A stretch of 42,204 nucleotides of DNA from Chlamydiales bacterium STE3 (GTDB lineage: Bacteria; Chlamydiota; Chlamydiia; Chlamydiales; Parachlamydiaceae), in contig VKHO01000007.1 in the NCBI GenBank assembly GCA_011125455.1, positions 1 to 42,204 on the forward strand, in the 5' to 3' direction. Below, in pieces: positions 23,694 to 31,592 of this stretch; within the stretch, counting starts at the first letter, position 1; each line of letters starts with the position of its first letter. The notes below the pieces were generated by a model that saw nothing but the letters and a program-made list of their open reading frames with translations, was not told the DNA's origin and searched no databases. Position numbers and translations under genes: made by a program.

Positions 23694-24506
23694 CTAAAAC
23701 ACTAGAGGGGTAGAGTTAATTTTTTCTTCAAGGTATTCAAGAACAGAGGAAGGTTTTGTGAAATGCTCTAAATTGGAGTCCCATATCTGTCTATGGGGTT
23801 CGATGGAGCGCCATTTTTGCAATAGCCTTTTTAGCTGGTAACTTTGTACCGAAGAAAAATGCCAGTGAAAGAAAAACAAGCTTAGCTCTTGTCCATAAAA
23901 TTGATTAACTTTTTTTAATGTCTCGGCAGTATTTTTTAAGCTATCCGCCATCTGGCTTATATCGCTAAGACGCGCTCCGATTAAGCGACTAGCCATTTTC
24001 TTATCTATCTTCTTTACAGAGAGTTCCGAATGTACAGATACCACTTTGTAGCAGTGGATAAGTTCAACAGTGGAAAACTGTCTGCTGGCTACAAAAAAAG
24101 CTGACCCTTCGGTGTCGCAAAGCTCAGATTCACTAACATGTTTTTCACTTTTTTCTATTGTAACAAGGGACGCAGTTGGGCAAGGGGGATTTTTAGTAAA
24201 AACAGGATAGTAATTAAAGTGAGAGCTTATATCCGTGATCTTATGGATAGCAAATCCTTGACCAATTGAATAGGTTGCATGACTTGCAACGCCGATATTT
24301 AGCCAGGCATGGTAGGGTGAGGAGGAAAGGCCATAAAGGTAACCTACTGCCGTCGCGATATTGCATTTTCCAACCCCGGATACTATTAAAATAATGGATT
24401 CACTTTCGTAGATTAAAAAATTCCCAGAAATGTCCTTTTCCTGAAGATCGAAATGATCTATCAATGGCTCAGCTTCACAGCTCAGTGCGGCGATGAGAAA
24501 AAGCAT
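23694..24506 (-). CDS. MTAN/PNP-like nucleosidase or phosphorylase
   Basis: 270 residues. Residues 1-185 follow the nucleoside phosphorylase / MTA-SAH nucleosidase fold: MLFLIAALSCEAEPLI (Glu11 or Glu13 near the usual catalytic Glu12), SGVGKCNIATAVGYL, NIGVASHATYSIGQGF, and CDTEGSAFF in place of the usual MEGAA substrate loop. The last 85 residues (about 186-270) are an extra charged helical extension. Likely reactions are hydrolysis of a purine or methylthioadenosine-type N-glycosidic bond. In Chlamydiae a related enzyme serves menaquinone synthesis by the futalosine pathway, so MqnB is one alternative. It forms an operon (9-nt gap) with the SPL radical SAM gene downstream. Confidence 0.75.
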   Translation of the reverse strand: MLFLIAALSCEAEPLIDHFDLQEKDISGNFLIYESESIILIVSGVGKCNIATAVGYLYGLSSSPYHAWLNIGVASHATYSIGQGFAIHKITDISSHFNYYPVFTKNPPCPTASLVTIEKSEKHVSESELCDTEGSAFFVASRQFSTVELIHCYKVVSVHSELSVKKIDKKMASRLIGARLSDISQMADSLKNTAETLKKVNQFYGQELSLFFFHWHFSSVQSYQLKRLLQKWRSIEPHRQIWDSNLEHFTKPSSVLEYLEEKINSTPLVF

Positions 24507-24781
24507 CGTTGTTTCTTAACGCATTAAATTAAGGCTTGATATCGTAGCTGTTCTATAAATTTTTCTCAATGATTTCCAATTTTATTTTCCAATAGTAGCC
24601 TTTTTTTAAGAAGCAAGTTTTAGAAAACAAGTTTGCCAATTAAGACTGCTTATTTTCACTCACATCGGTCAGATTACACAAAGTCTTTCGAAATGACAGT
24701 GGATGCGAAATTTTTTTTTGAGATTTGAGATAAATTCGACCTCTGGCTATGAGTAAAATGATCACAAAAAAGGAGAAAAGT

Positions 24782-25432
24782 ATGCTGCGTTTTTTATTAT
24801 TTTCAGTAAGCGTTTTTAGCTTTTGTTTTTTAAGTGGAGCAGAAATCGCTCAAATGGCACCAGATAACGCCCTACAAAGGCTTATGAATGGTAATGAGCG
24901 TTATACTAACGATAAACTCCAACATCCCGATCGGACTCAGTACAGAAGGGCTGAATTGACGTCCAGCCAGAACCCTTTTGCCATTATTCTGGGATGTTCT
25001 GATTCGAGAGTGTCACCTGAAATTGTTTTTGACCAGGGGATCGGTGATTTGTTTGTTGTCAGAGTTGCTGGGAATGTGGTTGGGCCTGTAGAGCTAGACA
25101 GCGTGGAGTTTGCTGCTGAGTTTCTGGGATCTTCTATTGTTCTAGTACTTGGACATGAAAATTGCGGTGCAGTATCGGCTGTTTTAAATGGGCAAACTCA
25201 AGACATTGAAGCCATTGCTGAATTGATCGGCCCGGCGATCAAAAAAGTTGACCCTAAGAACAATCATGCTTTTGAAAATGCCATTAAAAGCAACGTAGGT
25301 GCAGTTGTTCAGCAGTTAAAAAACTCTCAAGTCATGCAAAAATTGATGGCTGCTAAAAAAATTAATGTCGTGGGTGGATACTATCACTTAGGCAGTGGTA
25401 AGGTTGAATTAATAGAAGAGTCTGGACGTTAA
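24782..25432 (+). CDS. periplasmic beta-class carbonic anhydrase
   Basis: Hydrates CO2 to bicarbonate. 216 residues from ATG 24782, chosen because AGGAG lies 6-10 nt upstream and a signal peptide then starts directly (MLRFLLFSVSVFSFCFLSGA); a frame extension to 24749 would prepend a charged tail. Zinc ligands and the Asp/Arg pair are intact: Cys72, Asp74, Arg76 in GCSDSR, and His125, Cys128 in GHENCGAV. Export suggests it converts CO2/bicarbonate outside the inner membrane, buffering the periplasm or helping bicarbonate uptake. The gene is monocistronic and convergent with an HdeD-like acid-stress protein, which hints at a shared link to pH. Confidence 0.93.
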   Translation: MLRFLLFSVSVFSFCFLSGAEIAQMAPDNALQRLMNGNERYTNDKLQHPDRTQYRRAELTSSQNPFAIILGCSDSRVSPEIVFDQGIGDLFVVRVAGNVVGPVELDSVEFAAEFLGSSIVLVLGHENCGAVSAVLNGQTQDIEAIAELIGPAIKKVDPKNNHAFENAIKSNVGAVVQQLKNSQVMQKLMAAKKINVVGGYYHLGSGKVELIEESGR

Positions 25433-25440
25433 AAATGGGG

Positions 25441-25458
25441 GGGAGCCATAAGGCTCCC
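25441..25458. terminator. shared terminator hairpin between carbonic anhydrase and HdeD genes
   Basis: GGGAGCC-ATAA-GGCTCCC, a perfect 7-bp GC-rich stem in a 32-bp convergent gap, preceded on the plus strand by a run of G (7 in total) and AAAAA. T-runs are short on both sides. Confidence 0.65.
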
Positions 25459-25464
25459 TGAAGG

Positions 25465-25989
25465 CTAGTCAATTTTTTCGAGCGATGAAGCAAACGCGAT
25501 TAAAGAAAATCCTGTGAAAAGCATATTGATTCCCACAAGTAAACCAATTGTCCAGGCTGCAGTTCCAGGCCATCCTCCTATTAGAAGGCCTGCTAAAAGA
25601 ATCGACAAGATGCCACTGATAAGCATCCAGCCCCAATTTTTTAGAGGCTTAAGGTGAAATGAAAGTACGGTTTTTGAAATTCCATCAATAACAAAATAAG
25701 CAATCATCAAGATTGTTAAGGATAGAATTCCCGCAAGGGGGTAGGCAAGAAGTAAGACCCCAATGACAATATTGAGGATGGCACTAACCAACGTAGGCCA
25801 AAAACCTGTGCCCCTTGCTTGAAAGAGTCTAAAAAAAAGAGCTAATCCTGCTGCAATGAATAGCCAGCCAATGAAGATCTCAATGGCAAAAGTAAAAAAT
25901 TGAGGTAAGGCAATTGCTAAGCAGCCTAAAAGAGCAAATACAATGCCTTCAAAAATTAAAATGCCACGATGGCGAGAAAGAATTTCCAT
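25465..25989 (-). CDS. HdeD-family (DUF308) membrane protein
   Basis: 174 residues with six hydrophobic helices in three pairs. The wording matches HdeD proteins: RGILIFEGIVFALLGCLAIA (8-27), FIGWLFIAAGLALFFRLF, IGVLLLAYPLAGILSLTILM, and GWMLISGILSILLAGLLIGGWP. E. coli HdeD is an inner-membrane protein induced at high cell density and linked to acid resistance; the mechanism is unclear. It ends against the carbonic anhydrase gene with a common hairpin. Confidence 0.88.
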   Translation of the reverse strand: MEILSRHRGILIFEGIVFALLGCLAIALPQFFTFAIEIFIGWLFIAAGLALFFRLFQARGTGFWPTLVSAILNIVIGVLLLAYPLAGILSLTILMIAYFVIDGISKTVLSFHLKPLKNWGWMLISGILSILLAGLLIGGWPGTAAWTIGLLVGINMLFTGFSLIAFASSLEKID

Positions 25990-26036
25990 AAGGTATACCC
26001 CTGGTTATAAACCCACTTATAGAAATATTTTTATTT

Positions 26037-26942
26037 TTATAAAAGAGCAATCTCATTGAGAAAAATTGCCAACTCTTTAGCAATTTCCTCTCGATATAAG
26101 GGGTAATATTTCCTCATCCAACGATCAATTCTTTCCCAAACCACTTTTCTCAAATCAATGATATAGCGTTCATAAAGCTTCATTTCTTCATCATAGCGCA
26201 ATTTGCCCACATCGAGACGGATGGGGCGATTTTTGTAAAATCCAGTGTTGTGCATTACATTGTGATCGCGATCGTATACCCCTAAATGATATTCCTCGAG
26301 ATACATGCATAGTAAGGCACGTAAAGAGGCTTTGACTTCGGCTACTTTTCCACGATTAAGAAGGTCTCTAAAGAATTGGTTCGAGCTGACACCCTTTTTT
26401 TGTACGACAAAGACAACATCGTTGAGGGAAATTTCGTAAAGAATCTGATTTCTATCAATAATCTTAGCAGTAAAGGGAATGGATTCTTGCGGATTGAGAT
26501 GTGCGTAGATTAATCCGCTATTCTCCCTGTCTTTCGTCAAAGCTAAAAAATGGCCTGAAAAAACTTGTTGAATACGTTTTTGATTGCTGATGAATTTTTT
26601 TGCTTGATAATTTTTTAGCCATGAAAATTTAGGCAAGTAGTGGAGGTGTTGGAAACCTTTGAGGTGTTGAAATTTAAAAAACTTTAGAACGTACTTCCCG
26701 TCTGCGCTGGAGAAAGCAAATGTTTGATTTCCACTTCCTAAAAATGTAAACGGTTTCTGAAAAATTTCATGAAGGATGGGTATATTTTCGCTGTCGAGAA
26801 GAGTAGATTGGCAAGTCGGCCAGCTTTCTTTTTCATAGGTGATGAAATTGGGGTTAAACCAATCGGAACGTTTAGAGGGTATGTAATGAATGAAAATATA
26901 AGCAGGGATAAAAAGTAGAAGGAGGTATTTAAATTTGCCCAT
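26037..26942 (-). CDS. membrane-anchored atypical kinase-like protein
   Basis: 301 residues. One N-terminal hydrophobic helix (KYLLLLFIPAYIFIHYI, 5-21) is followed by what reads as a divergent kinase fold: a Gly-rich loop FLGSGNQTFAF (67-77), a candidate ATP Lys87 in KYVLKFFKF, a catalytic-loop-like YDRDHNVMHNTGF (223-235, with Asp226 and Asn228 or Asn232), and a DFG-like LDVGKL (243-248). There is no APE or typical C-lobe, so standard kinase profiles may miss it. With the helix as anchor the domain could face the cytoplasm or periplasm; positive-inside reasoning is ambiguous. It is divergent from the lipase-maturation-factor gene (70-bp gap). Substrate unknown; it might phosphorylate a sugar, lipid or protein. 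Confidence 0.6.
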   Translation of the reverse strand: MGKFKYLLLLFIPAYIFIHYIPSKRSDWFNPNFITYEKESWPTCQSTLLDSENIPILHEIFQKPFTFLGSGNQTFAFSSADGKYVLKFFKFQHLKGFQHLHYLPKFSWLKNYQAKKFISNQKRIQQVFSGHFLALTKDRENSGLIYAHLNPQESIPFTAKIIDRNQILYEISLNDVVFVVQKKGVSSNQFFRDLLNRGKVAEVKASLRALLCMYLEEYHLGVYDRDHNVMHNTGFYKNRPIRLDVGKLRYDEEMKLYERYIIDLRKVVWERIDRWMRKYYPLYREEIAKELAIFLNEIALL

Positions 26943-27012
26943 TTGCGATTTTTTCTTCGAATTGTATCGAAGAATTAATTAAAATTCAAAACAACCAAAA
27001 TGGTGCAAATCG

Positions 27013-28299
27013 ATGTTGGAATTTTTGATAGCTCCGTCAGCTGTTTATGGGCAAATGATTTTTGTAAAACTTTTAGGAGTTTGCTTTTTCTTTGCCTTTT
27101 TTTCCCTATCGCAGCAAATCCTTGGACTTTACGGATCTCAAGGCATATTACCTATTGATGACTATATGCATGTCGCTAGGCAAAAAATAAAAGCTCACCG
27201 CTTTGGGACTTTGCCAACCCTTTTTTGGTTTAAATCTTCTGACAAAATGATTAAAACCTGTGTAGATGCAGGAATTATCTTTTCATTACTTGTTATTTTA
27301 GGGGTATTTCCAGCTTTTTTCTTAACTCTTCTCTGTATATTGTATCTGTCATTCATAAGTGTCGGTAATGAATTTCTCTCCTACCAATGGGATGCTTTAT
27401 TAATTGAAACAGGTTTTTTAGGTGTTCTGTATGCTATTCAGTCACCGCCACCCATCATGGTTGTCTATGCTGCTCGGTTTTTGCTTTTCCGCTTTATTTT
27501 TTCCTCAGGGATTGTGAAGCTGCTGTCTGGTTGCCTTGAATGGCGCTCACTCAACGCAATGAAATACCATTTTGAAACCCAGCCCCTTCCTAATAGAGGA
27601 GGGTATTACCTTCACCAAATCGCTAGTAGACTAACGAAAATACTTACCTTAAGCGTTTATTTCCTAGAGCTCATTGTCCCATTTTTTATTTTTGGCGGAT
27701 CTTTTTTACGTTTGTTTGCCGCCGCTTCCTTGTCCCTGTTTCAGCTTCTTCTTATGGCCACAGGGAGTTTTGCTTTTTTTAATCTTTTAACAATTGCTCT
27801 TTGCTTTACATTGGTTGGTGACAAATTCTTGTTGTGGATGCCTCAATGGACGATGCAGGCACTTTCTCCTAACCCTTTTCTCACTTTGGTTTTAAACTTA
27901 CTAGCCACCCTACTTATTGTTTTAAACGTTCACATGTTTTTAAGATTATTTTTTAGGTTTGAAGAAGTAGATAGAGTTTTTCGTTGGATTTATCCCTTTC
28001 ATCTTGTGAATTCCTATGGGTTATTTGCTGTTATGACAACAAAACGGAATGAAATTATTTTGGAGGGATCAGAGGATGGCATTGTATGGAAACCTTATGA
28101 GTTTTACTGGAAGCCAGGAGCTTTAGACCAAGCTCCAAAACATGTAGCACCTCTACATCCCCGTTTAGATTGGCAAATGTGGTTTGCTTCTCTAGATCAC
28201 TATCAACGTGTGCCTTGGTTTCATCAATTGTTGGTAAGAATTCTTCAAGACTCAAAGGACGTACTAGCCCTTTTCCAGAGCGTCCTCCCAGATTTTTAA
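27013..28299 (+). CDS. lipase maturation factor (LMF1)-like membrane protein, frameshifted near its end
   Basis: 428 residues as read, with about nine hydrophobic segments. Motifs of the LMF family are clear: SQQILGLYGSQGILP (near 35), SYQWDALLIETGFLGVLYA (about 118-136), RFIFSSGIVKLLSG, and EWRSLNAMKYHFETQPLPN (about 176-194). C-terminal soluble part has NRNEIILEGSEDG and HPRLDWQMWFASL. Animal LMF1 helps lipases fold in the ER; bacterial roles are unknown. This frame stops at 28,299, but the missing family C-terminus is encoded one frame away immediately downstream (next entry). Probably either a recent one-base loss or a sequence error. Confidence 0.85.
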   Translation: MLEFLIAPSAVYGQMIFVKLLGVCFFFAFFSLSQQILGLYGSQGILPIDDYMHVARQKIKAHRFGTLPTLFWFKSSDKMIKTCVDAGIIFSLLVILGVFPAFFLTLLCILYLSFISVGNEFLSYQWDALLIETGFLGVLYAIQSPPPIMVVYAARFLLFRFIFSSGIVKLLSGCLEWRSLNAMKYHFETQPLPNRGGYYLHQIASRLTKILTLSVYFLELIVPFFIFGGSFLRLFAAASLSLFQLLLMATGSFAFFNLLTIALCFTLVGDKFLLWMPQWTMQALSPNPFLTLVLNLLATLLIVLNVHMFLRLFFRFEEVDRVFRWIYPFHLVNSYGLFAVMTTKRNEIILEGSEDGIVWKPYEFYWKPGALDQAPKHVAPLHPRLDWQMWFASLDHYQRVPWFHQLLVRILQDSKDVLALFQSVLPDF

Positions 28300-28430
28300 G
28301 GACGCTTTCTTATGAATATCGCTTTACAGATCTTCACGAAAAAGAGGTAACGGGGAAATGGTGGAAAAGAAATTACTTAGGGTTCTATTCGCAACCATTT
28401 TCTATAAATTTAGAGGATAAAGCTGAGTAA
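28267..28430 (+). pseudogene. C-terminal remainder of the LMF-like protein in the -1 frame
   Basis: Reading in the frame one base earlier than the main gene gives SPFPERPPRFLRTLSYEYRF, then WWKRNYLGFYS, ending at TGA about 28,428-28,430. NPFPxRPPxxxRxxxYxYRFT and WWxRxxLGxY are the usual C-terminal LMF motifs. The shift point lies around 28,263-28,275 (near AGCCC); adding a single base there restores one continuous protein of about 470 residues. Confidence 0.8.
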
Positions 28431-28456
28431 GTTATTCAGTCCGTAATGGGGGATAC

Positions 28457-29233
28457 TTAACTAAAAAGCTTCTTGCCCTCGTTAATTGTTAGAAGAGTTG
28501 GTACGTGGGCAGGAGGTTGCGTGTTATTGGATTTCTCTGTGCAAAATGTATTAAATAACATAGCGACTAAATAACAACTGGCTACTTTTTCTCCCTTGTC
28601 TGCGTGTTCTTTAAGGTACTCAAAGGCTTTTACGAAATCGTCTGCTTTATAGTACAGCTCTCCCAATTTCGCTTTAGAGGGAATATGCCCTAATTTTGCA
28701 GCTTGGTTAAAATATTTACTAGCTATATCAAGATCTTTAGTAACTCCATCTCCTTCTAGATACTTGCAACCAAGCAGGTAGTTTTCGAGGGCAGCTGCTT
28801 GTTCCACGCTTTCCAAAGATACCCCGTTGCCTTTTTTAGGCTGTTGCGAAAAACCCACATTGGATCGAGTATTGGGTAATTCATTTTGCACAGATAGCGG
28901 GTTACGAGGAGTATTCATTTGTTGACGTTGGTTAGAGGGAATAGGATTTCTAGGAGTTCCCTGCCCACTATTATCCTGTGTCACAGGATATACTCTTTTC
29001 TTCTGTAAACTGTTGTTTTGACTATTTTTTTTAGGAGGCCAAATTTGGGATTTAATTTTTGTTGCAAGGCAAACCGTGCCATAGGTCACTCCAATAACTA
29101 GCGGAGGGGCAAGTGTAAAATAAGAGAAGATTTTTAAAGCAGCGATCATTACTTTGGAGTAACTCGTTTTGGAGCCAGAACGAAGGCTTTCTAATGGAGT
29201 AAAATAATTTTTGCAAATTTGTTTTATATTCAC
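28457..29233 (-). CDS. Sel1-repeat protein with shared N-terminal membrane module (paralogue 1)
   Basis: 258 residues from a GTG start (29231-29233). The N-terminal module MNIKQICKNYFTPLESLRS, then SKVMIAALKIFSYFTLAPPLVIGVTYGTVCLATKIKSQ (about 1-67), recurs almost unchanged in the two genes upstream. A polar low-complexity linker (about 70-140) rich in Asn, Pro and Gln leads to Sel1-like repeats (about 143-225: YLLGCKYLEGDGVTKDLDIA, YFNQAAKLGHIPSKAKLGE). Sel1 repeats build helical scaffolds for protein binding. A single hydrophobic stretch of about 28 residues could insert in a membrane. The layout (short polar start, membrane part, scaffold) fits a secreted or inclusion-membrane protein of Chlamydiae, which is inference. 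Confidence 0.75.
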   Translation of the reverse strand: MNIKQICKNYFTPLESLRSGSKTSYSKVMIAALKIFSYFTLAPPLVIGVTYGTVCLATKIKSQIWPPKKNSQNNSLQKKRVYPVTQDNSGQGTPRNPIPSNQRQQMNTPRNPLSVQNELPNTRSNVGFSQQPKKGNGVSLESVEQAAALENYLLGCKYLEGDGVTKDLDIASKYFNQAAKLGHIPSKAKLGELYYKADDFVKAFEYLKEHADKGEKVASCYLVAMLFNTFCTEKSNNTQPPAHVPTLLTINEGKKLFS

Positions 29234-29733
29234 ATTATGCCATTAAATTTTTTTTCTATTTTTTTAGTCATATTAAGGGTTTATTTTTTTTAGTCAAATA
29301 TCATTTTTTCAATTAAGAAGTCTGAATAATAACAAATTAATTGAAGAAAAGTGTTTCATCTTCTTGGGATAAAGGTTTTTTTAAATAATTTTACACAACC
29401 CCTACTCCTAAAAAAGTCTGAACTCTCAAATCAGTCATTGTTTTGAAGTAGAGAAGACACCACGGGCTTTTGCAGAAGAGTAATAATAAGCAACTATCAT
29501 CTAAAAGGCTAGATGATAATTTTTAGATTTAAAAAATTGGACAAAATTTTTTTGCTGGATTTATCCTTTTCAGCTTGATTATAGGTGAATATCTTGCTTT
29601 TATCAATTCTTAGCAAGGCGGCCGCAAGTTTCAAAAGATATGTTCTCTCTTTTGCAACAATTCTTTTCCTAAACCTAGGCTGAGTGTTTTTTACAGGCCT
29701 TCATGAAGAAGTAGCCACTTAAGCCTTTATTCT
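29234..29733. other. 500-base gap with a plus-strand terminator-like hairpin
   Basis: No protein gene is evident between paralogues 1 and 2. The right half has a plus-strand hairpin with T-run (29495-29525) although no plus-strand gene lies within 1 kb upstream, so a small RNA ending there is possible. The left half is very AT-rich, likely the promoter of paralogue 1. Confidence 0.4.
29495..29525 (+). terminator. intrinsic-terminator-like hairpin, orphan
   Basis: TATCATCTA (29495-29503), loop AAAGGC, TAGATGATA (29510-29518), followed by ATTTTTA. A 9-bp perfect stem with T-run is a good terminator form on the plus strand, yet no plus-strand gene precedes it. On the minus strand, in which the flanking genes run, no T-run follows. 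Confidence 0.5.
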
Positions 29734-30513
29734 CTACTTTTTTGCATTGAGAGGATAAAAACGATTATTTTTTTGAGCTACCTTATTCAAAAGATCTCTC
29801 GCTTCTGAAAGGTTTTGCCCAGCGGATTTAATAAGATAGACAAAAGCTCGATCTCTAGTTATTTCAGTGGTGTGCTGATAAAAATACATGGCGGCAACAT
29901 AGTACTGCGCAACCTTTTCTCCTCCATCTGCAGCTTCTTTAAAGCAGTCAAAAGCTTTTTTCTTATCACCAGCTTTATAGTGCAATACTCCCAGTTTCGT
30001 TCTAGAGACAACATGTCCTAATTCTGCAGCTTGCTTAAAATATTGAGTAGCCTTGTCAGCGTCTTTAGTAACTCCTTTTCCTTCCAGATACATATATCCA
30101 AGCCTGTAGTTTGCAACAGGGTGTTGAAGAGCGGCAGCTTGTTCAAAGGTTTCCAAAGCTGCCGCGTAGTCTTGATTATCATAATGTGAAACACCTGCAT
30201 CTATCTGAGCGTTGGATAATTCATTAGAAACACCGACGCCAAGCTCATACTGTTTTCCTCGGTTCAAATATCCTTCTCCCGTCTTCTCAATTTCATCAAA
30301 ACTATTTTTTTGTTGAGGCTTAGTTTGAGATTTGATTCTTCCTAAAAGGCACACAGTACCATAGGTCGCACCAACAATTAGGGGAGAGATGAGTGTAAGA
30401 TAGGAAAAGACTTTTAAAGCAGCAATTGCTACCTTAGAGCAATTTTTTGGTTGGCTGGAACGAAGGCTTTCTAATGGACTAAAGTAACTTTTGCAAACTT
30501 GTTTTATATTCAT
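29734..30513 (-). CDS. Sel1/TPR-repeat protein with shared N-terminal membrane module (paralogue 2)
   Basis: 259 residues; ATG 30511-30513 with AGGA 4 nt upstream. The same N-terminal module as paralogue 1 (MNIKQVCKSYFSPLESLRS, then KVFSYLTLISPLIVGATYG and CLLGRIKSQ). The repeats are better preserved here: from about residue 100, a TPR-like unit AGVSHYDNQDYAAALETFEQAA is followed by Sel1 units (YRLGYMYLEGKGVTKDADKA, YFKQAAELGHVVSRTKLGV, CFKEAADGGEKVAQYYVA). It ends LLNKVAQKNNRF. It has no signal peptide of the Sec type. Likely role: scaffold or adaptor in or on a membrane, possibly host-directed. Confidence 0.78.
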   Translation of the reverse strand: MNIKQVCKSYFSPLESLRSSQPKNCSKVAIAALKVFSYLTLISPLIVGATYGTVCLLGRIKSQTKPQQKNSFDEIEKTGEGYLNRGKQYELGVGVSNELSNAQIDAGVSHYDNQDYAAALETFEQAAALQHPVANYRLGYMYLEGKGVTKDADKATQYFKQAAELGHVVSRTKLGVLHYKAGDKKKAFDCFKEAADGGEKVAQYYVAAMYFYQHTTEITRDRAFVYLIKSAGQNLSEARDLLNKVAQKNNRFYPLNAKK

Positions 30514-30744
30514 AAAATCCTATAACATATTTAATTTATTATACTACAAACTATTACTTTTTGTGAATTGTTCATTTTCGAATTAATAAATCATATTAAC
30601 AAATGGATAATTGAAAAAATGTATCGGCTAGTTTGTAATTAGACAGTTTGGGAATGCCAATGAAAGTAATTCTTACAGTTTTTTCCATATTGATATTCAG
30701 GCAGTCATGCGTGTCGTATTGGATTGGATGAAATAATTTGCTAA

Positions 30745-30790
30745 GCGCCTTAGGAAAAGGGCCTTAAAGGATGTTTATCCTCAAAGGCGC
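30745..30790 (-). terminator. structured 3' region downstream of paralogue 3
   Basis: GCGCCTT (30745-30751) pairs with AAGGCGC (30784-30790), enclosing a second small stem AGGAT-GTTT-ATCCT (about 30768-30781). It lies 70 bp after the stop of the 30,858 gene (minus strand), where its transcript should end. No T-run follows, so termination is only likely by position. The rest of the gap (30514-30857) is AT-rich with no gene. Confidence 0.35.
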
Positions 30791-30857
30791 CATCTCAGAT
30801 CTTAAGCCAGTAGGACTGATTAGTCTTCGTCTTTGATCTTATTTTTTCGTGAAAATT

Positions 30858-31379
30858 CTAATTAGTATTACCAGCGTCATTAGTTGAAGCTTGCGGAGGT
30901 TGATCCTGCCTCACATTGAGTCTTTCTGCAGGATTGAAGTCCGGAAGCCCTTGATTTCTAGCGGCCTCCTTAAAAGCAGCAGCAGCGTCGTTAGTTGAAG
31001 TTTCCGAAGGTTGATCTTCTCCTATGTTATTTTCCTCGAGAGGCTGAGGGGCTGGGAGCTCAGTGGTTGGCTCCTTTTGTGAGGAACTGGCAGAAGCGCT
31101 GCTAGACGAATCTTGTGTGGATTTACTTGCTTTATTTCCAAGAACGGGCTGCGCTACACTATTCGTGCTAGATGCGCCGCGTGCACGGCTTGTGGCGTCG
31201 GATTTTTTCACGCGACCTGCTAAATGAGCTATACCATAGGTAATGCCAGCAGCTAGGGGAGCGATGAGGGTTAAATAAGATAAAACTTTAATTAAGCCTA
31301 TTGCGGTTTTAGAAGGTTGTTTACTTGCAATATCTTTAAAACCACTCAAATAACTTCTGCACACACTTTTAATGTCCAT
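30858..31379 (-). CDS. shared N-terminal module with disordered Ser/Gln-rich tail (paralogue 3)
   Basis: 173 residues. N-terminus MDIKSVCRSYLSGFKDI, then GLIKVLSYLTLIAPLAAGITYGIAHLAGRVKKS, clearly homologous to the modules of the two genes downstream. After about residue 65 the sequence is low-complexity (SSSSASASSSQKE, many T, Q, E and P) with a repeated peptide: STNDAAAAFKEAARNQGLP near the end and STNDAGN at the end, each preceded by DQPSE or DQPPQ. There are no Sel1 repeats. GGGAG lies 6 nt before the ATG. It shows that the module is attached to unrelated partners, as secretion or targeting domains are. Confidence 0.72.
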   Translation of the reverse strand: MDIKSVCRSYLSGFKDIASKQPSKTAIGLIKVLSYLTLIAPLAAGITYGIAHLAGRVKKSDATSRARGASSTNSVAQPVLGNKASKSTQDSSSSASASSSQKEPTTELPAPQPLEENNIGEDQPSETSTNDAAAAFKEAARNQGLPDFNPAERLNVRQDQPPQASTNDAGNTN

Positions 31380-31592
31380 TTTATCTCCCTTTTCTTTAAT
31401 TAAATTTAAACAAAAAATAAATTATTTCATAATTATATTAATTTAATATTAAGAACTTTTTTCTTTAAAAGGAAAATAAAGAGATATAAAAAGTAAGTTT
31501 TAAACCTATTGAAGGATATAAGTTAATTTTTTACAGATTTTTAAAGTAAATTTTCTTGTTATATTTACATAATCTTGTTAATTTCTTAACAA

